Of a stretch of DNA of 64,000 nucleotides, positions 8,162 through 18,993 are shown piece by piece. Positions within the stretch are counted from its first letter, which is position 1. Every line of letters begins with the position of its first letter. The notes beneath the pieces are model-generated. The model ran no database searches and was not told the origin of the DNA. It was given only the letters and a program-made list of their open reading frames with translations. The position numbers were made by a program, and so were the translations under genes. The stretch is from Spirochaeta thermophila DSM 6192 (lineage in GTDB: Bacteria; Spirochaetota; Spirochaetia; Winmispirales; Winmispiraceae). The DNA is taken from the NCBI RefSeq assembly GCF_000147075.1, contig NC_014484.1, positions 2,249,501 to 2,313,500 on the forward strand, written 5' to 3'.

Positions 8162-10198
8162 CTAGCGCAGGTTGGGAGCGATCACCAAAGCGACCACGCT
8201 CATGAGCTTGATCACGATGTCCATGGCGGGTCCCGCGGTATCCTTGAAGGGATCCCCCACGGTGTCACCCACCACCGCCGCCTTGTGAGACTCCGAACCC
8301 TTCCCGCCGTAGGCGCCGCCCTCGATGTATTTCTTGGCGTTGTCCCAGGCCCCTCCGGCGTTCGCCATGAACAGGGCGAGCATCACCGCAGAGACCATGG
8401 CCCCCACGAGCACGCCTCCGAGCATCTCGGCCCCTCCCAGGTACCCCACGAGAGGAGGTATCACCACCGCGGAGAGTCCCGGGATGATCATCTCTCGGAT
8501 CGCTGCCTTGGTGGCGATGTCCACACACGCCACGTAGTCGGGCTTCTCCTTGCCTTCGAGGAGCCCCTTGATGGAGCGGAACTGCCGGCGCACCTCCTCG
8601 ATCATCGCGAAGGCCGCCCGCCCTACCGCCCCGATCACGAACGAGGAGAACACGTAGGGGAGCATGGCCCCCATGAGCACGCCCACGATGACTTTCGGCT
8701 GGGTGATGTCGATCCCGGGAAGCCCTGCGGCCTCCTCGTAGGCCACGAAGAGCGAGAGGGCGGTGAAGGTGGCCGACCCTATCGCAAACCCCTTCCCGAT
8801 GGCGGCCGTGGTGTTGCCCACCGCGTCGAGCTTGTCGGTCCTCATCCGCACCTCGGGATCGAGCTTGGCCATCTCCGCCAAGCCGCCCGCGTTGTCGGCG
8901 ATGGGGCCGTAGGCGTCCACCGAAACCTGGTACCCCACGGTGGAGAGCATGCCCACCGCCGCGATGGCGATACCGTAGAGTCCGGCGGCGAGGTAGGCGA
9001 GGTACGTGGCCAGTCCGAGCACGATCACCGGGAGACCGGTCGATTGCATCCCCACCTCTATCCCCGCGATGATGTTGGTCGCCGTCCCGGTGTGCGAGGA
9101 GCGCGCCACCGCGAGCACGGGCTTCTTCCCGTCACCGGTGTAGTACTCAGTGATGATCCCCACGAGCACCCCGGCCACGAGCCCCGAGAGCACGGCGAGG
9201 AAGAGTCCCAGGGGCGTGACGACGACTCCCTGTTCCGGAGAGAGGATCCAGAAGACGGCAGGGTACGTGAAGAGGAGCATGAGCCCTGCGGCCACGAAGC
9301 TCCCCAGGTTGAGGGCCTTCTGCGGATGCCCCCCTTCCCTCGTCCGGACGAAGAAGGTCCCGATGATCGAAGCGATGATACCGACGCCTGCTATGAGGAG
9401 GGGGAGGATCGCGAGCCGGAAGGACCCGAGGGCACCACCGAGCACCACCGAACCGATGATCGCCCCGATGTACGACTCGCAGAGATCGGATCCCAGGCCC
9501 GCCACATCGCCCACGTTGTCGCCCACGTTGTCGGCGATCACCGCAGGATTGCGGGGATCGTCCTCGGGGATACCCGCCTCCACCTTTCCCACGAGGTCGG
9601 CGCCCACGTCGGCCCCCTTGGTGAAGATGCCCCCGCCCACACGGGCGAAGAGGGCGATGGAACTCGCGCCCATCGAGTACCCCGAGATGATGGGGATCAC
9701 CAGGCCGTTGAGCACCTGCACCTCCGAGCCGAAGACCCTCGAATAGATAAGGAAGAGTCCGGAGAGTCCCAGGATCCCAAACCCCACCACCGAGAGGCCC
9801 ATCACGCTCCCGCCGTTGAACGCCACCGTGAGGGCCGGGACCAGCCCCCTCTCGGCGGCGTGGGCGGTACGGACATTGGCCTGGGTGGCCGCCCGCATAC
9901 CCACGAAGCCCGCGAGGGCCGACATGAGGGCGCCCACGAGGAAGGACACCGCCACCAGTCGTTCGTACCCCTGTTCTCCGAGGACGAGCACCATCGTCAC
10001 CGCGGCTGCGAACAGGACGATCACCTTGTACTCACGGGCCAGGAAGGCCATCGCCCCCGCCCTGATGGCAGCGGCGATCTCCTGCAAGCGATCCGCCCCT
10101 GTCTCCTGTTTCTTTATCCAGAAATAACGGAAGAACGCAACTACAAGTGCCGCCAGTCCTGCTCCCAGGGGGAACAGGAGCAAGAGTTGATCCTGCAT
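8162..10198 (-). CDS. hppA: Membrane-bound ion-pumping pyrophosphatase, K+-dependent type
   Basis: Hydrolyses pyrophosphate and pumps H+ or Na+ across the inner membrane. The protein has 678 residues and about 16 membrane segments. The pyrophosphate site is visible as [11 protein letters not shown], followed by [12 protein letters not shown], and the C-terminal half has the second acidic motif [12 protein letters not shown]. The [10 protein letters not shown] stretch has Ala where K+-independent enzymes carry Lys, so the K+-dependent class is indicated. Whether it pumps Na+ or H+ cannot be settled. The ATG at 10198 follows GAGGAG; the longer upstream reading frame is rejected. Confidence 0.95.
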   Translation of the reverse strand: MQDQLLLLFPLGAGLAALVVAFFRYFWIKKQETGADRLQEIAAAIRAGAMAFLAREYKVIVLFAAAVTMVLVLGEQGYERLVAVSFLVGALMSALAGFVGMRAATQANVRTAHAAERGLVPALTVAFNGGSVMGLSVVGFGILGLSGLFLIYSRVFGSEVQVLNGLVIPIISGYSMGASSIALFARVGGGIFTKGADVGADLVGKVEAGIPEDDPRNPAVIADNVGDNVGDVAGLGSDLCESYIGAIIGSVVLGGALGSFRLAILPLLIAGVGIIASIIGTFFVRTREGGHPQKALNLGSFVAAGLMLLFTYPAVFWILSPEQGVVVTPLGLFLAVLSGLVAGVLVGIITEYYTGDGKKPVLAVARSSHTGTATNIIAGIEVGMQSTGLPVIVLGLATYLAYLAAGLYGIAIAAVGMLSTVGYQVSVDAYGPIADNAGGLAEMAKLDPEVRMRTDKLDAVGNTTAAIGKGFAIGSATFTALSLFVAYEEAAGLPGIDITQPKVIVGVLMGAMLPYVFSSFVIGAVGRAAFAMIEEVRRQFRSIKGLLEGKEKPDYVACVDIATKAAIREMIIPGLSAVVIPPLVGYLGGAEMLGGVLVGAMVSAVMLALFMANAGGAWDNAKKYIEGGAYGGKGSESHKAAVVGDTVGDPFKDTAGPAMDIVIKLMSVVALVIAPNLR

Positions 10199-10413
10199 AC
10201 GTCGCTCCTCGTAAGGATGAATATTTATGCATACCTTGTAGCACCTTTGAAGAACCTTTTCAAGGGCATCCGGTGATCGATAGTCCACACCTTTTTTTAT
10301 TTTATTCCCCAAAAAAGAGATAATTATTCAAACCCCCAACCGAAAAACGCTCACTTTACTTTTCGGCTCCATTGATCTACACTTTTCAACAGCCACAAGA
10401 AAAAGGAGCGAGC
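10199..10413. other. Divergent intergenic region between hppA and the 10414 gene
   Basis: About 215 bp of AT-rich DNA containing runs such as CTTTTTTT and CAAAAAAG and a 7-bp inverted repeat CCGAAAA/TTTTCGG near 10340-10366. Promoters for both genes should be here, but I cannot pick convincing -35/-10 pairs. Confidence 0.4.
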
Positions 10414-11178
10414 ATGGTACGGTACTACCTTTCCATCTTCCCCACGGAGGGACTCATCGCATCACAGCTTTCACCCGAGGACTTCGGGGCCTACATGGCC
10501 ACCGGGACGAGGAAAGGGGCCTACGAGGGGATCATGTTCATCGAAGTAGAAGGCGGGTTCGGCAGCTTCTTCGATTGGGAGTACGCGCGAACGCGCTGTG
10601 TCCCCCATCCAGACGGGGAACCAAAGCACTCGGTGTACCTGGGGGTCTACAGAGTGCTCGAGCACATCCCCCTCGAAAACCTGAAGGAGCTCTACCTCAC
10701 CACCCGTGATGGTCGCACCCTCAAGCTGGAACAGGCTCCCTATCGCCCCGGTGCACCCCGGTCGTACTACCTCTACCAGGAGCTCTGTCCCATCACCCCC
10801 CTGGTGGTGAGCTCCCTTCCCCCTCGAGATTTCGCCGCCAAGATCTCCGACGGCTCGAGCAAGATCTACGTCCCCACCATCGCCTTCGCAGACATCAAGA
10901 CCATCGACTTCGACCACCCCGAGGAGACCGGGAACATAGGGGCGATCTACGACCGAAATATCGAACACCTCGAGGACTGTATCAGGACCGTGGTGGAGAA
11001 CAAAGAGAAACCCACCAAGACCATCGAACGGTCCCACATCGGGTCGTTCTCCTACCAGATCATCAACACCGGAGTCTACGTAGGGAACAAGGACGGGATC
11101 GTCTTCTACCCCATGAAATCGATGGACGAGCTGCGCCGCCACCACTACGACTGGGCGAAATCGGCTCTCATCATCTAG
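10414..11178 (+). CDS. Conserved hypothetical protein, probably spirochaete-specific
   Basis: A soluble-looking protein of 254 residues without signal peptide or membrane segment. I do not recognise a catalytic motif. It is rich in Tyr and acidic residues, with an aromatic start (MVRYYLSIFPTEGLIASQL) and an orderly mix of strands and helices. The ATG at 10414 follows AAAAGGAG. hflX begins 13 bp after its stop, so it is likely in the same transcript, though this says little about function. Confidence 0.75.
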   Translation: MVRYYLSIFPTEGLIASQLSPEDFGAYMATGTRKGAYEGIMFIEVEGGFGSFFDWEYARTRCVPHPDGEPKHSVYLGVYRVLEHIPLENLKELYLTTRDGRTLKLEQAPYRPGAPRSYYLYQELCPITPLVVSSLPPRDFAAKISDGSSKIYVPTIAFADIKTIDFDHPEETGNIGAIYDRNIEHLEDCIRTVVENKEKPTKTIERSHIGSFSYQIINTGVYVGNKDGIVFYPMKSMDELRRHHYDWAKSALII

Positions 11179-11191
11179 GAATGGAGGCACG

Positions 11192-12418
11192 ATGTACGAC
11201 ACGGGGCAAGAGGCCCCACGCTGCATCCTCGTAGGACGCAAAACCGGAAGGGAGGAGACATCCTCCCTTCCGGAGCTCTCCCTCCTCGTGGAAGAACTCG
11301 GCTATATCCCGGAGACGATCCTCTCCTTCCCTCTCCGAACACCAGAGAGGAAGTTCCTCTTCGGGCCCGGGCAGGCAGAGGTGGTAGCACGGGAGGCCCG
11401 TATGCGAGGGATCGAGCTCGTGGTCTTCGACGAGGACCTCACCCCGGCGCAACAGCGCAACTGGGAACACCTGGTGAAGAGCCGGGTGATGGATCGCACC
11501 GAGGTGATCATCGAGATATTCTCCCGCCATGCCCGGACCAAGCAGGCCCAGCTTCAGACAGAGAAGGCCCGTCTCGAGTATCTCCTCCCACGACTGAGGG
11601 GGGCCTGGTCACACCTCGACCGACAACGGGGCGGTGCCCGAGGTACGAGGGGTGAGGGTGAGCGTCAGATCGAACTCGACAGACGGATGATCCTCTCCAG
11701 ACTCGCGAGGATACGAAGGGAGATGGAGGCCATAGAGCGCCACCAGACCACCACCCGTTCCCGGCGTCTCGAGGCAGGCATCCCCCGCGTCTCGCTCGTG
11801 GGCTACACCAATGCAGGGAAATCCTCCCTCTTCACCCGCCTCACCGGCCAAGCCGTGCGTATACAGGACCGACCGTTCGTCACCCTGGACACCACCACCC
11901 GGACGTGCCTGATCCCGGGATGGGGGCGGGTGGTGGTGAGCGACACCGTGGGTTTCATCCAACATCTGCCCCACACCCTGGTCGATGCCTTCCACGCTAC
12001 CCTCGAGGAGGTGCGCGACGCCCACCTCCTCCTCGAGGTGGTCGACCTGTCGAGCCCGAACCTCCTCCTCCACCTCTCCACCACCGAGGAGGTCCTCACC
12101 GAGATAGGAGCCCACCACATCCCACGAATCAGGGTCTACAACAAGGCCGATCGATCCTCCCCCCACCCCCTCCTTCCCCCTTCGGATCATCCGGAGATCC
12201 TCGTCTCCGCAAAGACCGGGGAGGGGATCGAGGGACTCCTCTCCCTCATCGTCCGGGAGATGGAACGCCACTACCCCATAGAAACCCTGGAGCTTCCTTA
12301 TCACAGGCTGGGGGAATCCCACGAAGTCCTCTCCCGCGCCGTCATCATCCATCAGGAATACACCGATGTGGGACTCTTCGTGAGGTACGCCCCCTCCGTC
12401 CCATCTGTTCATGAGTAA
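11192..12418 (+). CDS. hflX: GTPase HflX
   Basis: Ribosome-associated GTPase of 408 residues that splits stalled 70S ribosomes, especially under heat stress. The HflX N-terminal domain covers about residues 10-125, followed by a helical segment with an RGxGE-like GTRGEGERQ linker. The G domain has G1 GYTNAGKS at 204-211, G3 DTVGF and G4 NKAD. An ATG with GGAGG upstream follows the 10414 gene closely. A C-terminal segment beyond the G domain is short. Confidence 0.95.
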   Translation: MYDTGQEAPRCILVGRKTGREETSSLPELSLLVEELGYIPETILSFPLRTPERKFLFGPGQAEVVAREARMRGIELVVFDEDLTPAQQRNWEHLVKSRVMDRTEVIIEIFSRHARTKQAQLQTEKARLEYLLPRLRGAWSHLDRQRGGARGTRGEGERQIELDRRMILSRLARIRREMEAIERHQTTTRSRRLEAGIPRVSLVGYTNAGKSSLFTRLTGQAVRIQDRPFVTLDTTTRTCLIPGWGRVVVSDTVGFIQHLPHTLVDAFHATLEEVRDAHLLLEVVDLSSPNLLLHLSTTEEVLTEIGAHHIPRIRVYNKADRSSPHPLLPPSDHPEILVSAKTGEGIEGLLSLIVREMERHYPIETLELPYHRLGESHEVLSRAVIIHQEYTDVGLFVRYAPSVPSVHE

Positions 12419-12442
12419 AAAGATGAGGTATATTTCCCAATC

Positions 12443-13573
12443 ATGATCCACACAAGTGAGCATCACACACCGTTTCAGGATATTCGTGACACACGGAGAC
12501 CCCGGCGTCTTGTAGTGGCGATGAGCGGGGGGGTCGACTCCTCCGTGACCGCCCACCTCCTCCTCTCGGCGGGGATAGAGGTGGTGGGCCTCACCTTCAT
12601 CCGCGTGAACACCCCTGCAGAGGTGGACCACGAGGGTTTTTCCGAAGAGGCGAGGGCCGCCCGGGAGGTGGCCTCACACCTGGGGATCGAACACCACGTG
12701 CTCAACCTCCACGACCTGTACACCTCGCGGGTACTTCGGCGTGCATGGGAGGAATACCGGTCGGGGCGCACCCCCAACCCCTGCGTGCTCTGCAACCGCA
12801 CCCTCAAATTCGGACATCTGGTACGATACGCACGGGAGGTGCTGCGCGCGGACGGCATCGCCACCGGTCACTATGCCCGCATCTACGTCGACGCGGAGGG
12901 AGGCGTCCATCTCATGAGGGGGAAGGCCGGAACCAAGGAGCAGAGCTACTTCCTCGCCCAGACGAGACCAGAGGATCTGCGGCACGCCTACTTCCCCCTC
13001 GGAGACCAGACCAAGGACGAGATACGGACCTACGCCCGGCACCATGGCATCCCTACGGCCGAGAGGCCGGAGAGCCAGGACGTGTGCTTCAACACCACGG
13101 GCCTCAGGTTCGGGGAGTTCCTTGAGGAGTTCTTCGAGGAAGGGGGAGAGCCCGGCCCCATCCTCGACGAACGGGGCAACGTCCTGGGGCGCCACAGAGG
13201 GATCCACGTCTTCACCATAGGCCAGCGGAGAGGGCTCGGGGTTGCGCTCGGCCGCCCGGTCTACGTGAAGGCCATAGATCCCGAACGGAACGCGGTGATC
13301 GTCACGGACCGGGAGGAGGCCCTCCTCCATCGGGTGGTGGAGGCCGCAGGGGTGAACTGGTTCGCACCGCCTCCATCGGGTCCGGTGGAGGTGCTCGCCC
13401 AGATCCGATACGCCCATCGCGCGGCGCCGGCCGTACTCACCCATGAGGGGGACCGGATCCGGGTGAGGTTTCACGAACCCCAGCGCGCCGTCACCCCGGG
13501 CCAGCTCCTCGCGGCCTACGTGGGCGACGAGGTCCTCTGCAGCGGGTTCATCATGCAGACGGAGGAGGGGTGA
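12443..13573 (+). CDS. mnmA: tRNA-specific 2-thiouridylase MnmA
   Basis: Adds sulfur to U34 of tRNA-Glu, -Gln and -Lys. The ATP-binding loop SGGVDSS is at residues 28-34. The catalytic cysteine pair is visible in NPCVLCN and SQDVCF, and the C-terminal beta-barrel region (GQRRGLGVALG) is intact; 376 residues is normal size. The ATG has no close ribosome site; TATATT (12429-12434) ends 8 nt before it, suggesting a leaderless transcript separate from hflX. An N-terminal extension of about 20 residues precedes the usual start region; a later start is possible. Confidence 0.94.
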   Translation: MIHTSEHHTPFQDIRDTRRPRRLVVAMSGGVDSSVTAHLLLSAGIEVVGLTFIRVNTPAEVDHEGFSEEARAAREVASHLGIEHHVLNLHDLYTSRVLRRAWEEYRSGRTPNPCVLCNRTLKFGHLVRYAREVLRADGIATGHYARIYVDAEGGVHLMRGKAGTKEQSYFLAQTRPEDLRHAYFPLGDQTKDEIRTYARHHGIPTAERPESQDVCFNTTGLRFGEFLEEFFEEGGEPGPILDERGNVLGRHRGIHVFTIGQRRGLGVALGRPVYVKAIDPERNAVIVTDREEALLHRVVEAAGVNWFAPPPSGPVEVLAQIRYAHRAAPAVLTHEGDRIRVRFHEPQRAVTPGQLLAAYVGDEVLCSGFIMQTEEG

Positions 13574-13588
13574 TCCTCTCCCAGCCCA

Positions 13589-14296
13589 TCAGGAACCCTG
13601 CCCGTAGTAGGCGTGAGGCCCGTGCTTCCGCTCCCAGTGCTTCCGGGCGATGTAGGAGGGGAGGGAGGAGGCCTCCGGATTGATCCCCCTCGTCCACAGG
13701 GCCATCTTGCATATCTCCTCGAGGATCACCGCGTGCCGGACCGATTCCTCAGGGCTGCTCCCCCAGGTGAAAGGGCCGTGGCCCGCGACAAGTACCATGG
13801 GGGTATGGAGAGGTTGAACCCCCCGTGCCTTGAAGGTCCGGACGATGAGTCGTCCCGTCTCCTCCTCGTAGGCCTCCTGCACCTCGCCCTCGCTCAGATA
13901 GGGGGTACACGGCACCGGCCCCACACAGTGATCCGCGTGGGTGGTACCGTAGAGCGGCACATCTTCACCCGCCTGGGCCCAGGAGACGGAGAAAGGAGCG
14001 TGGGTGTGGGTCACGCCCCTCAGGCCGGGGAACTCACGGTAAAGCACGAGATGCGTGGGCGTATCCGAGGAGGGCTTGAGCGATCCCCACACCTTCTCTC
14101 CCTCGAGGGAGACCACCACGATGTCCTCGGGAGTGAGCGCATCGTAGGGCACCCCGGACGGTTTGATGGCCACCACGCCTGCATCGGGGTCATAGCCTGA
14201 GACATTCCCCCACGTGAACAGCGCGAGCTTGTGCTCCGAGAGGAGAAGGTTGGCCTTCCACACCTCCCTTCTCAGTTCCTCATAAGAGTTCATCAT
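13589..14296 (-). CDS. araD: L-ribulose-5-phosphate 4-epimerase AraD
   Basis: Converts L-ribulose 5-phosphate to D-xylulose 5-phosphate, the last step of arabinose entry into the pentose phosphate pathway. The class II aldolase fold motifs are present: [15 protein letters not shown], the zinc ligands THTH and a later GHGPF. The protein has 235 residues. The start ATG overlaps the araA stop in an ATGA arrangement, showing translational coupling. This is the last gene of the operon; no strong hairpin separates it from convergent mnmA. Confidence 0.94.
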   Translation of the reverse strand: MMNSYEELRREVWKANLLLSEHKLALFTWGNVSGYDPDAGVVAIKPSGVPYDALTPEDIVVVSLEGEKVWGSLKPSSDTPTHLVLYREFPGLRGVTHTHAPFSVSWAQAGEDVPLYGTTHADHCVGPVPCTPYLSEGEVQEAYEEETGRLIVRTFKARGVQPLHTPMVLVAGHGPFTWGSSPEESVRHAVILEEICKMALWTRGINPEASSLPSYIARKHWERKHGPHAYYGQGS

Positions 14297-15798
14297 CCCC
14301 CCTGGTTCATTGAGGTGAGTGACCAGTACACCTCGTTCCACCTGAGCTCCCGTTTGAAGGTCTCGAGATCGTCGAGCCTTTCGTCGATGAGCACGTACTC
14401 CAGGCCCATCATCTCCGCCCAGTCCTCAAGATACTCCCTGGTGATGGACGTGGAAAACACGGTGTGATGTGCGCCTCCGGCGAGGATCCATGCCCCGGCC
14501 GCCGTGAGGAAGTCGGGTTTCGGACGCCAGAGCACGCGTGCCACCGGGAGCTTCGGCATGGGCTGAGGGATAGGAATGGATTCCACCTCGTTGATGAGGA
14601 GGCGGAACCTGTTGCCCAGGTCGATGAGGGAGGCGTTGAGCGCAGGGCCAGGAGCCGCCTCAAAGACGAGTCGCGCCGGATCGGCCTTCCCCCCGATGGA
14701 GAGCGGGTGCACCTCTATCCTGGGCGTGCGCCCGGCGATCGAGGGGCACACCTCCAGCATGTGGGCCCCCAGCACCGCTTCCTTTCCCGACTCGAGGTGA
14801 TACGTGTAGTCCTCCATGAACGAGGTTCCGCCGGGAAGGCCGGTCGACATGACCTTCACCGCCCTCACCAGGGCGGCCGTCTTCCAGTCTCCTTCCGCAC
14901 CGAAACCGTACCCATCCTCCATGAGGCGCTGCACGGCGAGCCCCGGGAGCTGGGGGAGTCCGTGCAGGTCCTCGAAGGTGGTGGTGAAGGCGATCCCCCT
15001 GTGCTCCTCGAGGAACCTCCTGAGGGCGCATTCGATCCGCGCCTGCTCGCGTATGGAGGCCAGGGCGCCCTCGTCCTCGGGGAACTCATACCGCTCCCTG
15101 TAGGCAGCGAGCGTCCTCTCCACCTCGCCCTCCGGGATCTCCTGGAGGAGCCTCGCGAGTTCCCCCACCCCCCATCCGTTCACGGACCATCCGAACCTGA
15201 TCTGCGCCGCCACCTTGTCGCCCTCGGTGACGGCCACCTCACGCATGTTGTCTCCGAAACGGACCACCTGTCCCTCCCGACCGTCCGCCACCGCGCAGGC
15301 CACACGCATCCACACCCCGATCCGCTCCCTCACGTGGGGGGCCTCCCAGTGGCCCACCACCACCTTTCGTGGAAGCCGCATCCGCGCGTGGAGGAAACCG
15401 TGCTCCCTGTCTCCATGCGCCGACTGGTTGAGATTCATGAAGTCCATGTCGATGGCATCCCACGGGATGTCACGATTGAACTGGGTGTGGAGGTGGAGGA
15501 GCGGTTTCCTGTTGATGGAGAGGCCGCCCACCCACATCTTGGACGGGGAGAAGGTGTGCATCCACGTGATCACTCCGGCACACGAGGGATCGACGTTCGC
15601 CTCTTCGAATACCCGACGTATCTCGTCGGGACTCTTCAACACCGGTTTCCATTCGATGGGACACGGCAGGAGTGAATCGGCGTTGAGCCCCTCTACCATC
15701 CGCTTCGCGTGCTCGTCGACCTTCTCGAGTGTCTCCATGCCATAGAGGTACTGACTGCCGGTGAGGAACCAGAAACGATACCTGGAAAGGTCTATCAT
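14293..15798 (-). CDS. araA: L-arabinose isomerase AraA
   Basis: Isomerises L-arabinose to L-ribulose in the cytoplasm. At 501 residues it is full length. Visible features are the opening [12 protein letters not shown], the catalytic region with [12 protein letters not shown] and the metal-binding Glu/His positions of the family (HMLEVCPS). The start overlaps the araB stop by 4 bp and the end overlaps araD by 4 bp. It sits in an operon with an ABC pentose importer and a LacI regulator. Confidence 0.96.
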   Translation of the reverse strand: MIDLSRYRFWFLTGSQYLYGMETLEKVDEHAKRMVEGLNADSLLPCPIEWKPVLKSPDEIRRVFEEANVDPSCAGVITWMHTFSPSKMWVGGLSINRKPLLHLHTQFNRDIPWDAIDMDFMNLNQSAHGDREHGFLHARMRLPRKVVVGHWEAPHVRERIGVWMRVACAVADGREGQVVRFGDNMREVAVTEGDKVAAQIRFGWSVNGWGVGELARLLQEIPEGEVERTLAAYRERYEFPEDEGALASIREQARIECALRRFLEEHRGIAFTTTFEDLHGLPQLPGLAVQRLMEDGYGFGAEGDWKTAALVRAVKVMSTGLPGGTSFMEDYTYHLESGKEAVLGAHMLEVCPSIAGRTPRIEVHPLSIGGKADPARLVFEAAPGPALNASLIDLGNRFRLLINEVESIPIPQPMPKLPVARVLWRPKPDFLTAAGAWILAGGAHHTVFSTSITREYLEDWAEMMGLEYVLIDERLDDLETFKRELRWNEVYWSLTSMNQGG

Positions 15799-17489
15799 GA
15801 CTCCCTCCCTTCTTCGGGATAAGTGGTAAACTCGGACTCCACGAAACGCCCGAGCATCCGGTACTTCTCATATCGAGGGCCGTACAGATCTGCCTTGCTC
15901 TTGTCCGGCACGTACGTGCGTTCCACGGGGGGCACCATGGCCTCCTGCGCCTCCTCCACCGAGGAGAAGACGCCCGCAGCCACTGCGCCGAACAACCCCG
16001 CCCCGATCGCCACGGTTTGATCGTTGGCGAGCACGTCGATCGGCGCTCCGAGCACATCCGCCATCATCTGCATGACGAGGGGGGATTTCCTCGCCACCCC
16101 GCCGATCCCCACGATGTTCTCGATCTCCACCCCTTCTTCCCTGAAGCGGTCCACGATGGCCTTCGAACCGAACACCGTCCCCTCTATGAGGATCCTGTAG
16201 AACAGGGCGGCATCCACGCCAAGATCCAGACCGGCCACCGCGCCGGTGAGGAGTTGGTTCGCGTAGGGGGTCCTGCGCCCGTTGAACCAGTCGATGGCCA
16301 CCGGATCCTCGGGATGAAGATCGAGGGCTGCGGCGGCCGCCTCGAGATCGACGAGAAGGGACTCCTCGATCCTGCTGAGGGCATCCCGGGAGAGCACACC
16401 TTTATCCGCATATACCTGGAGAGGCCAGAGGAGCATCCTCTTGAACCAGGCGTAGACATCACCGAAGGCACTCTGTCCCGCCTCGTATCCGATGAGCCCG
16501 GGAATCACCGACCCGTCCACTTGTCCGCAAATCCCTCCCACGGCGTGTTCCGGACCCTCGGGTCGGGGCCCCACGGTGATGTCGCACGTGCTCGTCCCCA
16601 CCACCTTCACCAGAACCCCCGGCCTCACCCCCGCCCCCGCTGCACCCATATGCGCATCGTAGGCACCCACCGCGACCGCGATACCGGGCCTGAGGCCGAG
16701 CCGCTTCGCCCATTCGGGAGTGAGCTCGCCCGCCTTCACATCGCTCGTCCATGTCTCCGTCCCCAGGGTCTCTCTGATCCGGGAAAGCTCGGGGTGGAAC
16801 AGGGAGAGGAACTCGGCCGAGGGATAGCCGCCCCACTCCCTGTGCCACATGGCCTTGTGCCCCATGGCACACCGGCTCCGCTTCACCGAGGCGGCCTCCT
16901 CCACACCGGTAAGGAGGGCGGGCATCCAGTCGCAGTGTTCGATGAAGGTGTAGGCCTCCCTCATGATCCGCTCGTTCGTCCGGAAGACGTGGAGGATCTT
17001 CGCCCAGAACCACTCCGCGGAGTAGATCCCGCCTATGAACTTCGTGTAGTCCGGCCCTCCCCACGTCCCCGCCTTCTTCGTGATCTCCACCGCCTCGAAC
17101 GCCGCGGTGTGATCCTTCCAGAGTATGAACATCGCATCAGGATCCTCCGCGAAGGAGGGATCCAGGGCGAGCGGCCTGCCTTTCTCGTCACACGCGCAGG
17201 GGGTGGACCCCGTGGTATCGATGCCGATCCCCACCACCCGGTCTCCCGCGCCGGATCCCGCCTTCTCCACCGCACCCCTCACCGCCTCCTCCATCGCCTC
17301 GACGTAGTCGAGGGGGTGTTGACGGAACCGGTTCTCCCGGGGATTGCAGAAGGCCCCCTCCTTCCAACGCCGGTAGTAGGCGACATGGGACCCCACCTCC
17401 CTGCCGTTCGAGAGGTCGATGAGCACCGCCCGACAGGAGTCGGTACCGAAATCCATCCCCAGGACGAGATCGCCGTTGCTACCTGTCAT
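15795..17489 (-). CDS. araB: Ribulokinase AraB
   Basis: Phosphorylates L-ribulose with ATP; FGGY carbohydrate kinase family, 564 residues. The N-terminal phosphate motif [15 protein letters not shown] begins at residue 10 and the C-terminal ATP-binding [18 protein letters not shown] is intact. It overlaps the upstream ABC ATPase gene by 11 bp and araA by 4 bp, so the transport and catabolic genes are one polycistronic unit. Confidence 0.95.
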   Translation of the reverse strand: MTGSNGDLVLGMDFGTDSCRAVLIDLSNGREVGSHVAYYRRWKEGAFCNPRENRFRQHPLDYVEAMEEAVRGAVEKAGSGAGDRVVGIGIDTTGSTPCACDEKGRPLALDPSFAEDPDAMFILWKDHTAAFEAVEITKKAGTWGGPDYTKFIGGIYSAEWFWAKILHVFRTNERIMREAYTFIEHCDWMPALLTGVEEAASVKRSRCAMGHKAMWHREWGGYPSAEFLSLFHPELSRIRETLGTETWTSDVKAGELTPEWAKRLGLRPGIAVAVGAYDAHMGAAGAGVRPGVLVKVVGTSTCDITVGPRPEGPEHAVGGICGQVDGSVIPGLIGYEAGQSAFGDVYAWFKRMLLWPLQVYADKGVLSRDALSRIEESLLVDLEAAAAALDLHPEDPVAIDWFNGRRTPYANQLLTGAVAGLDLGVDAALFYRILIEGTVFGSKAIVDRFREEGVEIENIVGIGGVARKSPLVMQMMADVLGAPIDVLANDQTVAIGAGLFGAVAAGVFSSVEEAQEAMVPPVERTYVPDKSKADLYGPRYEKYRMLGRFVESEFTTYPEEGRES

Positions 17490-18993
17490 GTACTTCCTCC
17501 CTTCCTCGGAGTATCGTGTTCATGATGTCCTCCTGAGAGAGGCTCCCGTCGTTCTCCAGGACGCCTCTCACCCTCCCTTCGTGCATCACGAGCACCCTGT
17601 CGGAGAGGGCGAGTATCTCGGGGAGCTCGGACGAGATGAGCATGATGGACACCCCGTTGTCCGCGAGCTCGGTGATGATCCTGTGCACCTCCGCCTTTGC
17701 ATTCACGTCAATCCCCCGGGTGGGCTCGTCGAGGATGAGGATGAGGGGTTCGGCGGCGAGGCAACGGGCGATCACCACCTTCTGCTGGTTCCCGCCCGAG
17801 AGATTCTTCACCCTCTGGGAAGGTCCCGAAGTCTTGACCTGGAGAAGATCGATGTACCGCCTGCACAGCTCGTCTTCCTTCTTCCGGTTGATCACGTGGA
17901 GGAACTCCGAGAGCCTGTCGAGCACACTGATACTCATGTTCTCACGGACGGACATCTCGAGGATGAGGGACTTGTTCTTCCTGTCCTCCGAAAGATAGAC
18001 CAGACCGCGCGAGACCGCATCGGCGGGGGAAGGGATCTCCACCCTTTCGCCGTTGAGTCGGATCGTGCCGGCAGTGGGACGAACGGCCCCGATCAGCAGG
18101 AGCGCCGTCTCGGTACGTCCCGCTCCGATCAGTCCGGCCACCCCGAGGATCTCCCCTCTCCTCAGGGTGAAGCCCACATCCTCGATGTACGGCGGTCCGG
18201 AGAGTCCCTCCACCTCGAGCACCACCTCTTCCTGCGGCTTCTTCCGCCGGTGCGAGAAGAAGTCGGAGAGTTCCCTCCCGACCATGAGACGGACCAGGGA
18301 CTCCTCGGTGGCCTCACGGGTGGGCGTCTCCCCCACCCGTTCACCATCCCTGAGCACCACGACCCGATCCGTGATGGCGAGCACCTCCTCCAGCTTGTGG
18401 GAGATGAAGATCACCGAGATCCCCTGTTCCTTGAGATCCCTTATCACCTGGAACAGCTTGGCGATCTCCTTCTCGGTGAGGGCCGAGGTGGGTTCGTCCA
18501 TGATGAGCACCCTCACCTTCATGAGAAGGGCCTTCGCGATCTCCACCATCTGCTGGAGGGCCACCGAGAGTTCGCCCACCGGCCTGTCGAGAGGAATGTC
18601 CACGTCGAGGTAGGAGAATATCCCCCGGGCCTCCTCCCTCATCTTCCGGTAGTCGAGAAACAGACCTCTGGAGACCTCCCTCCCGAGAAAGAGGTTGTCG
18701 AGCACACTCGTGTTGGGGCAGAGGTTGAACTCCTGGAAGATGATGGAGATACCCTGTCGCTGCGCATCGAACACGCTCTGGAACTGAACGGGCCTTCCCT
18801 CCCACAGTATCTCCCCCTCGTCGGGTGCGTACACACCGCTCAAGATCTTCATGAGCGTGGACTTGCCCGCACCGTTCTCACCCAGGAGACCCACCACCTC
18901 TCCCGGATGGATCTCGAGGTCCACACCCTTGAGGGCCTGAACCCCGGGAAACGATTTCTTTATCCCACGAAGGGAAACGACCGGACGGCTCAT
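17479..18993 (-). CDS. araG: Sugar ABC transporter ATP-binding protein (AraG/XylG type)
   Basis: Double ATPase of 504 residues energising pentose import at the inner membrane. The first half has Walker A GENGAGKST and a degenerate signature (LSVALQQ); the second half has a degenerate Walker A (GLIGAGRT) but an intact LSGGNQQKV signature and Walker B LILDEPTRGID. This asymmetry is normal in sugar ABC2 ATPases. The start overlaps the permease stop by 4 bp. Arabinose is the likely cargo because araBAD follow directly, but xylose or galactose cannot be excluded. Confidence 0.93.
   Translation of the reverse strand: MSRPVVSLRGIKKSFPGVQALKGVDLEIHPGEVVGLLGENGAGKSTLMKILSGVYAPDEGEILWEGRPVQFQSVFDAQRQGISIIFQEFNLCPNTSVLDNLFLGREVSRGLFLDYRKMREEARGIFSYLDVDIPLDRPVGELSVALQQMVEIAKALLMKVRVLIMDEPTSALTEKEIAKLFQVIRDLKEQGISVIFISHKLEEVLAITDRVVVLRDGERVGETPTREATEESLVRLMVGRELSDFFSHRRKKPQEEVVLEVEGLSGPPYIEDVGFTLRRGEILGVAGLIGAGRTETALLLIGAVRPTAGTIRLNGERVEIPSPADAVSRGLVYLSEDRKNKSLILEMSVRENMSISVLDRLSEFLHVINRKKEDELCRRYIDLLQVKTSGPSQRVKNLSGGNQQKVVIARCLAAEPLILILDEPTRGIDVNAKAEVHRIITELADNGVSIMLISSELPEILALSDRVLVMHEGRVRGVLENDGSLSQEDIMNTILRGREEVHDR

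Noticed and set aside
8285-10276. 663-codon open frame antisense to hppA
   Set aside because: It mirrors hppA codon by codon; the GC-rich third positions of the real gene leave few stops on the other strand. No domain or ribosome site.
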